A stretch of DNA of 43,803 nt from an uncultured Oscillospiraceae bacterium (GCA_900543305.1 UQQZ01000011.1:1-43803), one strand, 5' to 3'; shown: positions 32,989 through 42,208, counted from the stretch's first letter. Numbers and translations: made by a program. The notes: generated by a model not told the origin, from the sequence alone.

Positions 32989-33543
32989 TCAATGCCACTC
33001 TTTCCGCAAAATGGCGTACTGATATGTGTTCTCGTAGAGGGGTGTACCGTCCGGATTGTTCACGAAGGTGACAAATTCCAGGAACAGCCCCTCCCGCCGC
33101 ATTCCCAACTTTTCACAAAGGCGTTGGCTGGAGAAGTTGTAGTCCTCGGTGTAGGCGTAGATCCGTCGGGCACCCTTTTCCCGGAACAGATAATCAAAGA
33201 AGGCATGGGCGGCTTCGTAGGCATATCCTTTCCCATGATAGTCCTTGTTGAGCATCCAGCAAGGACTGAAGGTATCCCTGGGCGCGCAGTCTTCATCGGG
33301 AGCGGTGGCTTCAGACACCGCGTCGATCTCGCCGATGACTTTACCGTTCTCTTTCAGGACGATAGCAAAGGTGTATTCTGTTTCTTTGCTGCGTTTGTGC
33401 ATCTCCGCCTTCGCCTCCTCCACAGAATGCAGCTTCATGCAGGCAAAGCAGTGTACGGCAGGCTCCTTCAGATACTCGTATACGTCTGCCGCGTCGGATT
33501 CCTGGAACGGGCGCAGGATCAGCCGTTGGGTTTCGATCATCAT
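32989..33543 (-). CDS. RimJ/RimL-type GNAT acetyltransferase
   Basis: This 184-residue protein begins TQRLILRPFQESDAADVYEYL and has NKDYHGKGYAYEAAHAFFDY with the acetyl-CoA loop. It ends with RIYAYTEDYNFSSQRLCEKL, the classical RimJ/L arrangement. It probably acetylates an N-terminal or side-chain amine. AGGAG is 8 nt before the first of two adjacent ATGs. It is convergent with the preceding GNAT gene. Confidence 0.87.
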   Translation of the reverse strand: MMIETQRLILRPFQESDAADVYEYLKEPAVHCFACMKLHSVEEAKAEMHKRSKETEYTFAIVLKENGKVIGEIDAVSEATAPDEDCAPRDTFSPCWMLNKDYHGKGYAYEAAHAFFDYLFREKGARRIYAYTEDYNFSSQRLCEKLGMRREGLFLEFVTFVNNPDGTPLYENTYQYAILRKEWH

Positions 33544-33573
33544 TCTGAATGCTCCTCTTTTCTAAACTTTAAC

Positions 33574-33618
33574 AAAAAAGCCCGGTTTTCGCGCAATGTA
33601 CATTGCGAAAAACCGAGC
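33574..33618 (-). terminator. Strong terminator-like hairpin upstream of the RimJ gene
   Basis: On the minus strand a long stem (GCtCGGTTTTTCGC with GCGcGAAAACCGgGC) encloses AATGTACATT and is followed by six T residues. It would end transcripts coming from the SLOG remnant. The stretch 33620-33776 upstream of it shows no supported gene. Confidence 0.75.
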
Positions 33619-33776
33619 GCACTCGACACCTTATCTGACAGGCGGCCTGCAGGCAAACAGCCTACGATCCCCCGTGCTACGGCACACTGTCCTCCGGTGA
33701 TTTGTTTTTTGAAAATGATACCAGAGGATGGGGAACATGTCAACTGCTTGGCAAGAAAATCCCGGATGCTGATGAT

Positions 33777-34103
33777 TTACAGATCACTCACAGTAGCCTT
33801 TGAGTGGTCAATTCCGTTTAGCCGATAGAAAACCTTTATGGGGATCCCTCGGGAGACACCGTCTCCAAATGCCAATACAAGTTCCACATTCTCAATGATG
33901 GCAATATTACGTTTCAATGGAGCGGTTTTCCCGTACTTTTCATATTCCGTCAGTTTGATCCCCTTGGAGAGCGTGTATTTCTTCACGCAGGTATCAATTT
34001 CTTTTTTGCGCCTCCCGATACGATTCCCAGCTGTTTTCCGCCTATCACCGTTCTGATTTGACAATCCCTTATGAGATACCAGTAAAGTGCCGCAGACAGC
34101 CAT
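33777..34103 (-). pseudogene. Degraded SLOG/DUF2493-type protein
   Basis: The frame ends with KGIKLTEYEKYGKTAPLKRN and ELVLAFGDGVSRG, which match the C-terminal part of YspA/DUF2493 SLOG proteins (usually EYEKYG.AAPLKRN and LVLAFWDGKSRG). The N-terminal nucleotide-binding half and the SGGAKGID motif are missing or scrambled (IGRRKKEID). This family often rides on mobile elements. The rest of 34104-34180 shows nothing recognisable. Confidence 0.6.
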
Positions 34104-34180
34104 AGCCCTGCTATGTAACTTATCAGCAAAGCTGAGCGTTTAGGTTTTGCTGGTTTTGTTTAGAAAGCTCCCCCGAGGTA

Positions 34181-34795
34181 TCAGCAATCTTCGTCCGGCG
34201 CTTGGCCGTCGTGGGCAAGCCACTTGCATTCGGTCATTTCCATGTTGGTAAAAACTGCCCGGAAAGAGGAGTCCTCCGGACTGCAGGCGTAAATCCCAAA
34301 CTGAATGTTCCCCTGAGCCTCATGGAGGTGGCAGACCCGCATCTGGTGAAAGGCCACCCCGTCCTCGGAACACTCGATGCAGAAATCATCCTCTCTGCGG
34401 CTCAGACGATACCACATGGATTTGATGCTGGCGGGAATCTCCGTGGTCGCCCAGTCCGAGTAGCCGTGGTTGGTGACCACGCTGCCCAAATGCTGGAAAC
34501 GCTCATTCTCATACTCAATGGAACCTTTCAGCCAATTCTCGGAATCCAGATACAGCACCACACCGCACTGGTCAAACCGGTGGTGGCTTTCGGTGAATTC
34601 TGTCTTGACCACAAAGGAGAAGAATTTCTCCCCGGTGGTCATTTGGAGCACCGGCGCGTTATCGTTGCGGAAATGATAGTAGGTCCTCTGCCACAGATCC
34701 GTGTGGGGCAGGGTGACGATCTCGATGCGGTCCGGGGAGATAACGCAGCTTTTGGGCTCTCTTGTCCATTGCAGATTGTTTACATCAAAGTTCAT
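34181..34795 (-). CDS. DUF1349-family protein
   Basis: This 204-residue protein of concanavalin-like beta-sandwich fold matches DUF1349: TGEKFFSFVVKTEF, QCGVVLYLDSENWLKGSIEY, VTNHGYSDWATTEI, and FGIYACSPEDSSFRAVFTNM near the end. The family is cytoplasmic and poorly characterised, with some members proposed to bind sugars. It appears monocistronic. Confidence 0.87.
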   Translation of the reverse strand: MNFDVNNLQWTREPKSCVISPDRIEIVTLPHTDLWQRTYYHFRNDNAPVLQMTTGEKFFSFVVKTEFTESHHRFDQCGVVLYLDSENWLKGSIEYENERFQHLGSVVTNHGYSDWATTEIPASIKSMWYRLSRREDDFCIECSEDGVAFHQMRVCHLHEAQGNIQFGIYACSPEDSSFRAVFTNMEMTECKWLAHDGQAPDEDC

Positions 34796-34884
34796 GGTTT
34801 CTTCCTCCAGTACGTCTTTTATTCTTTTGTGTGATTTTTCGCAGTATGCGGAAAGAGATGACTATTTCAAACAAACTGTGATAT

Positions 34885-36099
34885 TTACTTTCCAAAATAG
34901 TTTGCTACTGCTTTCAGATACTGCATAATCGGCAGATGCTGTGGGCAGATCTTTTCACACTTCCCACAGTGGAGACAGTCTCCTGCTGCGCCAAAGATGC
35001 GAGTCAGGGTATCGTTATAATACTCTTTTGGAGAAGTGTATCCCTTTTGTTGGTTGTGTTGGTGTTCTGTGTTATACAGGCCAAAATATTTGGGGATGGC
35101 AATTTGCTTCGGGCACCCATCCAAACAGTAACCACAGCCTGTACAGGGAATGACAGTTTCCTGCTGAATAGAGGGGGCCCATTGCAGCACCAGCGCCTTT
35201 TCCTGGTCGGTCATAGGATGAAAATCCGTCATGAAACTTATGTTGTCTTCCAATTGGGCAAGATTGCTCATGCCGCTGAGTACAGTGATCACATGGTTTA
35301 AACTGGCGGCAAAGCGGATTGCCCAGGAAGCTATGGATAGATGGGGATGACAGGCTCGAAAGGCTTGTTCCGCCTCTCTGGGGACATGTGTCAACGCACC
35401 GCCCTTGACAGGCTCCATGATTACTACAGGCTTCTTGTGGCGAAGGGCTGTCTCGTAACACAACCGGCTTTGAACTCCGGGACTTTCCCAATCCAGATAG
35501 TTAATCTGCAGCTGCACAAAATCCAAAAAAGGATACTTTGTTAACACTTGCTCCAGCAAAGGAGCGTCGCCATGAAAGGAGATCCCAATGTTTCGGACAA
35601 CACCTTGTTGCCTTTTTTCGAGAAGCCAATTAAAGCAGTCATAGCGCTCATAAAGGGGAAGATGCTGAGCGTTCACGTCGTGGAGAAGATAGTAATCGAA
35701 ATACTCCACTCCCGTTTTCTCCAACTGTCTGGAAAGAATCTCATCTCTGTCTTGATCCTTTTCCACATAGCCGATATGAAGTTTCGTGGCCAGTGTAAAA
35801 CGGTCCCTGGGATATCGCTCTACCAGAGCTTTCCGGATTGCAGGTTCGCTCTGAAACCCGCAGTACATCCAGGCAGTATCAAAATAGGTAAAGCCATGGG
35901 CCAGGAAGGTATCCACCATTTTCTTGGTCTGTTTCAGGTCGATGGAAGCGGGGTCGTTTTCATCGAGCAGGGGGAGACGCATGAAACCAAATCCAAGCTT
36001 CTTGATAGGTTTCTCACCCATCAGTTGGGCAGCTGTGCGGGGTGTTTCCTCTAGACTGGGATCTTGTTTGGGATACGAGTGATCGACGTCAAGATTCAC
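34885..36099 (-). CDS. Aldo/keto reductase with C-terminal 4Fe-4S domain
   Basis: This 404-residue oxidoreductase has a TIM barrel with LGFGFMRLP, the catalytic Asp and Tyr (YFDTAWMYCG), Lys (LATKLH) and His (YYLLHDV). A C-terminal ferredoxin-like extension has CTGCGYCLDGCP and CLHCGKCEKICP. Such fused enzymes occur in anaerobes, and the substrate is unknown. The start is GTG at 36099, 7 nt after GGAGG, and it overlaps the acetyltransferase gene by 11 nt. It is the third gene of the ROK-regulator operon. Confidence 0.88.
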   Translation of the reverse strand: MNLDVDHSYPKQDPSLEETPRTAAQLMGEKPIKKLGFGFMRLPLLDENDPASIDLKQTKKMVDTFLAHGFTYFDTAWMYCGFQSEPAIRKALVERYPRDRFTLATKLHIGYVEKDQDRDEILSRQLEKTGVEYFDYYLLHDVNAQHLPLYERYDCFNWLLEKRQQGVVRNIGISFHGDAPLLEQVLTKYPFLDFVQLQINYLDWESPGVQSRLCYETALRHKKPVVIMEPVKGGALTHVPREAEQAFRACHPHLSIASWAIRFAASLNHVITVLSGMSNLAQLEDNISFMTDFHPMTDQEKALVLQWAPSIQQETVIPCTGCGYCLDGCPKQIAIPKYFGLYNTEHQHNQQKGYTSPKEYYNDTLTRIFGAAGDCLHCGKCEKICPQHLPIMQYLKAVANYFGK

Positions 36100-36688
36100 T
36101 TTTATTCCTCCAATACTTCTTTTTGTCCTCTTCCGTAATTTTCCGCAGCACCCGGCAGGGATTGCCCACGGCGATCACTCCGTCGGGAATGTCACGATTC
36201 ACAAGGCTTCCCGCCCCGATCACTGTATTGCTTCCAATGGTGACGCCGGGGAGCACCGTCACCGATGCGCCAAACCAAACATTGTCCCCCACGGTAATGG
36301 GGTAGGCGTACTCCAGACCCTGGTTCCGCTGTTCCACGTCCAGTGGATGGCCTGCCGTGGAAAAGGTGCAGTTGGGCGCGATGAACACATTGTCCCCAAA
36401 GGTCACCTTGGCCCCGTCCAGAATGATGCAGTTGTGATTGGTGTAGAAGTTTTCTCCAATCTCGATATTGCGTCCGTAGTCGCACCAGAAGGGAGCGGTT
36501 ACGCAAAATTGTTTTCCCGTTTTCCCAAAGAGCTGACGGATGATCTTTTCTTGCTCCGAAACCAGGGAGGGTTTCAGCTGATTAAATGAAAAACACAGAT
36601 CCTTGCACCGTGCCCGTTCCGCAAGCAATTCCTGGTCATAATTGGCGTCGTAGAGCAGTCCCTGCTCCATTTTTTCTCGTTCTGTCAT
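36089..36688 (-). CDS. Maltose/galactoside-type O-acetyltransferase
   Basis: This 199-residue left-handed beta-helix acetyltransferase begins MTEREKMEQGLLYDANYD, the maltose-acetyltransferase N-domain. Hexapeptide repeats follow, with the catalytic His in FSTAGHPLD and the CoA site around GAGSLVNRDIP. AAAGGAGC precedes the ATG, which overlaps the ROK regulator stop. It may acetylate a sugar sensed by that regulator. Confidence 0.9.
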   Translation of the reverse strand: MTEREKMEQGLLYDANYDQELLAERARCKDLCFSFNQLKPSLVSEQEKIIRQLFGKTGKQFCVTAPFWCDYGRNIEIGENFYTNHNCIILDGAKVTFGDNVFIAPNCTFSTAGHPLDVEQRNQGLEYAYPITVGDNVWFGASVTVLPGVTIGSNTVIGAGSLVNRDIPDGVIAVGNPCRVLRKITEEDKKKYWRNKSES

Positions 36689-37677
36689 GTTGTGAGCTCC
36701 TTTCTGTCTATGGCCATCCAGTACATCCCTTTCAGATAATACTCCTGGGTGCTGGGGAGGAACACAAAGTCGGGCATATACTCCTTCGGAATGCACTTCT
36801 GGCAGGCTGTGTAAATGTGATTCAAATCGTTTTCCTGTAAAAGATCGCCGGTAAACAGCAGCAGGTGAGGGTTCAAAATGGAGATCAGCGCAATGGCAGC
36901 TTGGGTGATCAAAGGCTCTGCCGTAGGACGGTGTAGTCGTTTTATCTGCTGCTCCAGGCTCATCCCATAATCCAGAAAACCAACCATACCGGCAAATAAA
37001 TTCTTTCCGGTCAACAAAACGCCTTTGTGAACGGTAGCGGTTCCAGGAAGCACACCGGAAGGATAGTTGATCAGCGTGACGATCTGATCGGAGATTTGTT
37101 CCTGACGATAGTACCCGTACACTTTATAGTGCATATCATTGGCAAGGAAAACCGGACGATGGAATTTTTCTTCCAGCAGGGCCTTCAGCGGTACATTTTC
37201 CAATTCCAAAATATCACTGTGACGGATCACGCCGTTTTCCACAATACTGGGTGTCCCCACCATGATCTGGCTCACATTGGGGAATTGCCCTATACTCTCA
37301 GCGACTTCTTGCTCAATGACAGAGGCATCTAAGGGTTCGTATGGGTGTACTGTTTGAGAAAGCAGCCTGCCGGTGGGGGAGAAGACTGCGGTGGTAATGG
37401 ATTTGATGCCCTGGATCCATTCAAAGTAGACGCAAAGAATGCTTTCAAAGTCCTCGTTTAGTTTGTAGACCACAGCGTTGCGGCCCACATCATGGAGCTT
37501 TTGCTTTTCTCCCAGAACTTCACCAGTGGTTTCCATCTCGTTGAGATAGGTGTTGCAGCTGGCTACACTGAGGCCGGTTTGGAAAGCGATCTGTTGCTTG
37601 GTATAAGATTCCCCGCAGATCAAAAGTTTCCGGATCTGCCGTTTGTTTTCTCGTTTGATACTGGTCGAGTCTTTCAC
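36685..37677 (-). CDS. ROK-family transcriptional regulator
   Basis: This 330-residue protein has an N-terminal winged helix (SYTKQQIAFQTGLSVASCNT) and a C-terminal ROK/actin-like domain. The sugar-kinase motifs are degenerate: TVHKGVLLTGKNLFAGMVG is recognisable but the usual zinc CxCGxxGC is missing. A sugar-sensing repressor is likely. The start chosen is GTG at 37677, 7 nt after GGAGG. A large palindrome over its promoter is the expected autoregulatory operator. Confidence 0.82.
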   Translation of the reverse strand: MKDSTSIKRENKRQIRKLLICGESYTKQQIAFQTGLSVASCNTYLNEMETTGEVLGEKQKLHDVGRNAVVYKLNEDFESILCVYFEWIQGIKSITTAVFSPTGRLLSQTVHPYEPLDASVIEQEVAESIGQFPNVSQIMVGTPSIVENGVIRHSDILELENVPLKALLEEKFHRPVFLANDMHYKVYGYYRQEQISDQIVTLINYPSGVLPGTATVHKGVLLTGKNLFAGMVGFLDYGMSLEQQIKRLHRPTAEPLITQAAIALISILNPHLLLFTGDLLQENDLNHIYTACQKCIPKEYMPDFVFLPSTQEYYLKGMYWMAIDRKELTT

Positions 37678-37693
37678 AATCTCTCCTCCTTTC

Positions 37694-37733
37694 TTACACA
37701 TATTATTATAACCATTATAATAATACGTGTAAA
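37694..37733 (-). promoter_or_regulatory. ROK operon promoter within a 39-bp palindrome
   Basis: On the minus strand TTTACA (37728-37733) and TATAAT (37705-37710) are 17 bp apart. The whole region 37694-37732 is an inverted repeat with 18-bp arms, one mismatch and a 3-bp centre (TTACAC...TTATAA/TTATAA...GTGTAA). A bound repressor would cover the entire promoter. Confidence 0.85.
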
Positions 37734-37783
37734 GGGCTTTTTATAGCCGATGATTGTTTCTTTGATCCTTCTTTTTGTAACCA

Positions 37784-37825
37784 CAAAAAAACTGATACTT
37801 GTGTCCCTCGTCACAAGTATCAGTT
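37784..37825 (-). terminator. Intrinsic terminator of the radical SAM gene
   Basis: On the minus strand AACTGATACTTGTG and CACAAGTATCAGTT form a perfect 14-bp stem followed by T residues (A run at 37784-37789). Confidence 0.92.
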
Positions 37826-37855
37826 CTATGGCTTCTTCTCTTTCAGGAGCGTTCT

Positions 37856-38788
37856 TTATTTGTCCTTTTCACCACGGGCCCTTCTACGCTTTCCGGTATT
37901 CTCTGACCCTCGAACCTCTTCGTGGTAGAAATAGTCCACGATCACCGGGTGGCCCGGTTCTGCGCGACCGTATGGCAGCTCATTGTCTACAAAGGGACAG
38001 CTATTTTCTTGGGCCAATCGTGCTGCCTGATCTTCCAAAGAGTGAAAATAGCTTCGGTCTCCCCTGTGGTAGATGGCATCATAGAGGGAAACCAGGTGGG
38101 GATATTTCTGGGCGATGTACTCCAGAATCTCCTGCTTGAAGCCGCCCCGCAGATTTAAGTTTTCCAGCCAGACCAGATCGCACTGGTTTTTGACCCGCTG
38201 GAAAATTGCCTCAAAATCCGTAATTCCAGGGAACACCGGCGAAATAAAGCAGACGGTACGGATGCCTGCGTCGTAGACCTGCTTCATGGCGGATAGCCGC
38301 CGTGCAATGCTCACTGCGTTGTCCATGTCTGCCCGAAATTTCTCGTCCAGCGTGTTGATGGACCAGGAGACCGTCACTTTTCCTAACTCTTTCAGTAAGT
38401 CCATATCTCGCACGACCAGGTCGGACTTGGTGCAGATGAGAATCTCCGCCCCGCTGCCTTTCAGCTGTTTCAGCAGTTTGCGGGTGTTTTGAAACTGCTC
38501 CTCCTGGGGGAGGTAGCCGTCAGTTACTGAGCCGATGACTACCCGCTGTCCCTGATACTTCCGGGGATTTTGGATTTCCGGCCAGTGCTTTACATCCAGA
38601 AAGGTTCCCCAGGGCTCGGTGTGGCCGGTAAAGCGCTTCATAAAGGAGGCATAGCAGTACCTGCAGCCGTGGGTGCATCCCACATAGGGGTTTACCGAGT
38701 AGCCACCCACCGGCAGGCTGGATTTGGTCATGATATTTTTTGCTTCCACATCTCGGATCAAGATGCCGTTTTCCATCATTTCTGCCAT
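37856..38788 (-). CDS. Spore photoproduct lyase-like (SPL family) radical SAM protein
   Basis: This 310-residue radical SAM enzyme has C38-C42-C45 (VGCTHGCRYCYA), GSVTDGYLPQEE and TVSWSINTLDEKFRADMD. It belongs to the SplB-related Rv2578c-type group. The ATG at 38788 follows GGAGGAGC. The longer reading, which extends to 38992, overlaps the neighbouring pseudogene and has no homology. The substrate is unknown. It is followed by a strong terminator. Confidence 0.85.
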   Translation of the reverse strand: MAEMMENGILIRDVEAKNIMTKSSLPVGGYSVNPYVGCTHGCRYCYASFMKRFTGHTEPWGTFLDVKHWPEIQNPRKYQGQRVVIGSVTDGYLPQEEQFQNTRKLLKQLKGSGAEILICTKSDLVVRDMDLLKELGKVTVSWSINTLDEKFRADMDNAVSIARRLSAMKQVYDAGIRTVCFISPVFPGITDFEAIFQRVKNQCDLVWLENLNLRGGFKQEILEYIAQKYPHLVSLYDAIYHRGDRSYFHSLEDQAARLAQENSCPFVDNELPYGRAEPGHPVIVDYFYHEEVRGSENTGKRRRARGEKDK

Positions 38789-39065
38789 TTGCGCTGCTCC
38801 TCCAATTCCTTGCGAAACGTCGGGGACAATTCCTGGATGATCTGTTCCTCTCCCATTATGGGAAGCAGGTCTTCTTTCATAAAGACCGGAATGCCCAGAA
38901 CATGGGCTTGATGGGTCAAGTTTCGCACTTGCTCCGGTTTTGACACGGATTTTCCCTTTCGGCGTCCGGTTTCCGTGCCGATAACCACCCATAGTAACTG
39001 CAACCGATGGTACAGCCGATGACCAGGTTCATATTCTGAATCTGGGATTGGATGCACACCGCCAT
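38776..39065 (-). pseudogene. Internally deleted radical SAM/DUF5131-like gene
   Basis: One frame begins MAVCIQSQIQNMNLVIGCTIGC (from 39065), the cysteine-motif start of a DUF5131-type radical SAM protein. About 20 codons in, near 38990, the homologous frame shifts to VVIGTETGRRKGKSVSK and PVFMKEDLLPIMGEE, the C-terminus of that family. The middle (roughly 150 residues) is missing. This looks like one deletion joining two ends out of frame. Confidence 0.65.
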
Positions 39066-39091
39066 TGGAATTCTCCCAGTCGTTTTTTGCC

Positions 39092-39430
39092 TCAGCCTTC
39101 CACTGCCGGAGCCACTTTGCCGAAGCCGTTCCAAGCATAGAGCCCCTTTTTGTTCTCGTCTCCCAGAAACTTGTCCACCTGACAGATGTGCAGAATGTGG
39201 TCGCCCACTTCCACAGACTGCTGCAAAGTTCCGATTATCGCAAGGCGGGTATCTACCGGAATCTGAATGTCACTGCCCTCTACAGAAGTCATCTCAATAT
39301 GGTTTTCCTCTACCTTGTGGCTGGGGGCACCTGTGGAACTGCCGCAGGCCATCACAGCCTGGGCCAAGCTTTCTCCGGGAACGGTCACGATGACTTTACC
39401 GGTCTCCCGGCCCCGTTTTTCGAGTGAGTG
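39092..39430 (-). pseudogene. 5'-truncated flavin reductase-like gene
   Basis: The frame's C-terminal 100 codons (TGKVIVTVPGESLAQAVMAC, then IGTLQQSVEVGDHILHIC and KGLYAWNGFGKVAPA) match FMN-binding split-barrel flavin reductases. The N-terminal half that binds FMN is replaced by unrelated sequence upstream of about 39430. A short inverted repeat (AAATTCCG/CGGAATTT, 39434-39456) sits at the boundary. The stretch 39457-39622 holds no supported gene. Confidence 0.65.
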
Positions 39431-39622
39431 CGGAAATTCCGAGCTCAGCGGAATTTGACGGAAGATGGGAGAACCTGGAGGAAGGGAAAAATCCCAGAGT
39501 TTTGGCCGTTTTTGGCAACTCGAAACAGAGAAAGGTGGGAATTTCCAGGTCAGGAAATCCGTGGGAGGACAGCAGGATTTTAACGGAATTCTAAGAAAAT
39601 CACCGTAGAAAACTAGTAGAAT

Positions 39623-39690
39623 CAGAGGCAAAACGCCCCGAAACCCACACGTCGGCAGTGCGGATTTTGGGGGTGTTTTGGCGGGCCAGT
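39623..39690 (-). repeat. Repeated terminator, copy 2
   Basis: This is a second copy of the hairpin at 26449-26512, with the same loop GGCAGTGCGGA and G-rich/C-rich arms, lying about 57 bp after the old-yellow-enzyme stop. It probably ends the MATE/OYE transcript. Confidence 0.75.
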
Positions 39691-39746
39691 CTCCAGGTGC
39701 GTTGGGAAGTATTTTCTCTTTCCTGTGTTAATGACGCTGGCATCCA

Positions 39747-40724
39747 TCAGTCTACCCAGTGGGGATTTTTGAAGATTGCCCGGCCCACACCAATGAGATC
39801 GGCACATCCCTTCTCTAGAAGGGCCTCAGCCTGAGCTGGGGTGGTAACCCCTCCCGTCAGAAGAACGGGGAGGTGAACCGCCTGCTTCACAGGAACAGAC
39901 AGATCCTGGAAATAACCGGGTTCCCCGTGACCAGGGCGAAGAAAGCCGTTCATGCCGCCGGTGAGATGGAGCAGATCCACACCGCTGTGCTCCAGCAGCT
40001 TACAGGCCTCCACACAGTCCTCCACGGTACTCCCTCCGGCCTCATAGTCACAGCCACCCAGCCGCAGGGCAATGGGAAAATCCTCGCCTACTGCCTGCCG
40101 TACCGCCTGGATGACTTCCCGATGGAAGCGGACGCGGTTTTCCACCGACTGAGGACCGTACGCATCGGTTCTATGGTTGACCAACGGGGAGAAAAACTGG
40201 TTGAGGAGATAGCCATGGGCGGAGTGGATTTCTACTCCGTCAAATCCGGCCTGCTTGGCCCGAAGCGCCGCCTGGGCAAACCATTCCGTGACCTGCTGGA
40301 TCTGCTGGAGAGTCATCTCCGCTGGCAATTCTTCCCGCTGCTTGGGGTGATAGATCGGACTGGGACCAACTGGAGGTTGCCCTGTGGTCTCAGACAGCGC
40401 CGCAGACCCCGCATGGCTGAGTTGAGCAAAGACTTTGACTCCCTCCTGGTGGATACACTCGGTGAGGCCCCGAAGGGGAGGGATCACATCGTCGGAGGAT
40501 ATGGAGGTTTGACCGGGATGGGCCTTGCCCTGTTGGTGAATATAGCTGTGTTCCGTGATGATCAGACCCACTTTGCTGTACTTGGCCCGTTCCCGGTAGT
40601 ATTCGCATACCGCGTCGGTCACATAGCCGTTCTCGTCCGCCTTTGCGGTGGCCATAGGGGGCATCACCAGACGGTTCGGTAGGGTCAGATTCCGGATGGT
40701 AATGGGATCAGATAGGTGTGTCAT
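39747..40724 (-). CDS. NADH:flavin oxidoreductase (old yellow enzyme family)
   Basis: This 325-residue FMN-binding TIM barrel begins with ITIRNLTLPNRLVMPPMAT, has AQLSHAGSAA, FDGVEIHSAHGYLLNQFFSP (active-site His) and ends with LTGGVTTPAQAEALL and GVGRAIFKNP. It is the short form without a 4Fe-4S/FAD extension, so it probably reduces alpha,beta-unsaturated carbonyls. Its ATG is 17 nt inside the MATE gene, so the two are co-transcribed under MerR control, which suggests xenobiotic handling. Confidence 0.92.
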   Translation of the reverse strand: MTHLSDPITIRNLTLPNRLVMPPMATAKADENGYVTDAVCEYYRERAKYSKVGLIITEHSYIHQQGKAHPGQTSISSDDVIPPLRGLTECIHQEGVKVFAQLSHAGSAALSETTGQPPVGPSPIYHPKQREELPAEMTLQQIQQVTEWFAQAALRAKQAGFDGVEIHSAHGYLLNQFFSPLVNHRTDAYGPQSVENRVRFHREVIQAVRQAVGEDFPIALRLGGCDYEAGGSTVEDCVEACKLLEHSGVDLLHLTGGMNGFLRPGHGEPGYFQDLSVPVKQAVHLPVLLTGGVTTPAQAEALLEKGCADLIGVGRAIFKNPHWVD

Positions 40725-42120
40725 AAGAAGAATCCTCCCTAGAAAAATGATGGTGTTGTTTGGATGATTGAGCGGTTTTTCTCCATTCCGCTAGGCCAAA
40801 GGCCAGTGCCAGCACGAAGGCGCAGGCATCGCCTACTGGTCCAGCCCACAGTGCGCCTTCCACCCCCAAAAAGTGGGGTAAAATCAGCAGGGCAGGCAAC
40901 AGGAAAAGTACCTGCCGGGACAGGGAAATCAGCGTGGCTTGCACGGGTTTTCCCACTGCCTGAAAAAAGGTGCCTGTGCACAGCTGGAACCCGTTCAGAA
41001 GGATTAACAGCAGGAAAATCCGCAGGCTCTTAACGGCAAATTCCTGATAGAGCTGGGATTCCGAACCAAAAATACTGACGATGCGGTCAGGGAAGAACTG
41101 AAACACCAGTGTCCCTACGCCCATGACCAGTGTGGAACAGATAATTGCCAAGAGATAGGTCTTCTGGGCTCGCTCTGTCTTTCCAGCGCCATAATTGTAT
41201 CCGATGATGGGCTGGGAGCCCACGGAGATGCCGATGACAATGCCGGTAATGATCTGATTGACCTTCATGGTAATGCCCAGAGTGGTCATGGGAATTTCCG
41301 CGCCATACTTGGAGGCGGCGCCGTATAGGACCAGCACATTGTTCATCACGGTAATGACGATGGTGGCCGCCAGCTGAAGAAAGAAGCTGGAAATTCCAAG
41401 GCTGCAAACTCTCCCGCACAGCTTCCATCGGGGGATCAGGCAGTCAGGCGTCAGGGTGATGCACCGGAACCTTCCCAGGTAAAGTAAGGTCATGATGCAG
41501 GAGACAATCTGCCCCAGAACCGTTGCGATGGCAGCTCCTGTTACCCCCATGTGAAAGACAAAAATAAAAAGCGGGTCCAGAATCGTATTCAAAATTGCCC
41601 CGCTCAATGTGGACAGCATGGCGTAGACCGGACTTCCGTCGGCACGGACAATGGAGTTAAACCCCATGCCGAACATATAAAAGGGAAAGCCTAATACAAT
41701 GATGAATCCATACTCCAGCGCATAGGGCATGGTGGCGTCGGTGGCACCAAATAGGACGCAGAGGGGCTTTAGAAACGCCAGAGATAAGATGGTCAGCAAA
41801 ATGCTGACTGCCACCGTTAGGGTGATGGCATTGCCCACATCCTGTGCGGCCTTCTGACGGTTTTCCTGTCCCAGGCACAGACTGAAGTAGGCGGTGGTGC
41901 CGTCTCCGATCATCAAGCCAAGAGCCAGGGCAATCACAGTCAGTGGCAGAATCACATTGGTTGCGCCGTTACCCAAATAGCCTACGCCACGGCCAATAAA
42001 AATCTGATCTACAATATTATACAAGGTACTGACCACCATGGAGATGATGCTGGGCACGGCAAACTTGCCAAGCAACTTTCCAATGGGTTCATACCCCAGG
42101 GGATTTGTTTCCGCCTGCAT
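40708..42120 (-). CDS. MATE-family efflux transporter
   Basis: This 470-residue, 12-helix exporter of the DinF/NorM MATE superfamily has PLGYEPIGKLLGKFAVPSII, STLYNIVDQIFIGRGVGYLG and IGDGTTAYFSLCLGQ. A second half begins near GTLSGAILNTILDPLFIFVF. It is driven by a promoter with MerR features 58 bp upstream and is followed by the overlapping flavin oxidoreductase. The ATG at 42120 is supported by GGAGGAAG upstream. Confidence 0.9.
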   Translation of the reverse strand: MQAETNPLGYEPIGKLLGKFAVPSIISMVVSTLYNIVDQIFIGRGVGYLGNGATNVILPLTVIALALGLMIGDGTTAYFSLCLGQENRQKAAQDVGNAITLTVAVSILLTILSLAFLKPLCVLFGATDATMPYALEYGFIIVLGFPFYMFGMGFNSIVRADGSPVYAMLSTLSGAILNTILDPLFIFVFHMGVTGAAIATVLGQIVSCIMTLLYLGRFRCITLTPDCLIPRWKLCGRVCSLGISSFFLQLAATIVITVMNNVLVLYGAASKYGAEIPMTTLGITMKVNQIITGIVIGISVGSQPIIGYNYGAGKTERAQKTYLLAIICSTLVMGVGTLVFQFFPDRIVSIFGSESQLYQEFAVKSLRIFLLLILLNGFQLCTGTFFQAVGKPVQATLISLSRQVLFLLPALLILPHFLGVEGALWAGPVGDACAFVLALAFGLAEWRKTAQSSKQHHHFSREDSSYDTPI

Positions 42121-42177
42121 GTTTTTTCTTCCTCCGTTTTACTTTTGATTTGGCGGGAAACATCCCCGCAATTCGCC

Positions 42178-42208
42178 ATTATAAACTTTCCCATAATAGG
42201 AAGGTCAA
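42178..42208 (-). promoter_or_regulatory. MerR-type promoter/operator of the MATE-OYE operon
   Basis: On the minus strand TTGACC (42203-42208) and TATAAT (42178-42183) are 19 bp apart. The spacer contains the near-palindrome TTCCTATTATGGGAA, closely related to the site at 43103-43117. Confidence 0.82.

Noticed and set aside
33560..33776. Insertion sequence or integron end around the 33.6 kb hairpin
   Set aside because: No transposase, terminal inverted repeats or target duplication are visible. The hairpin is explained as a terminator.
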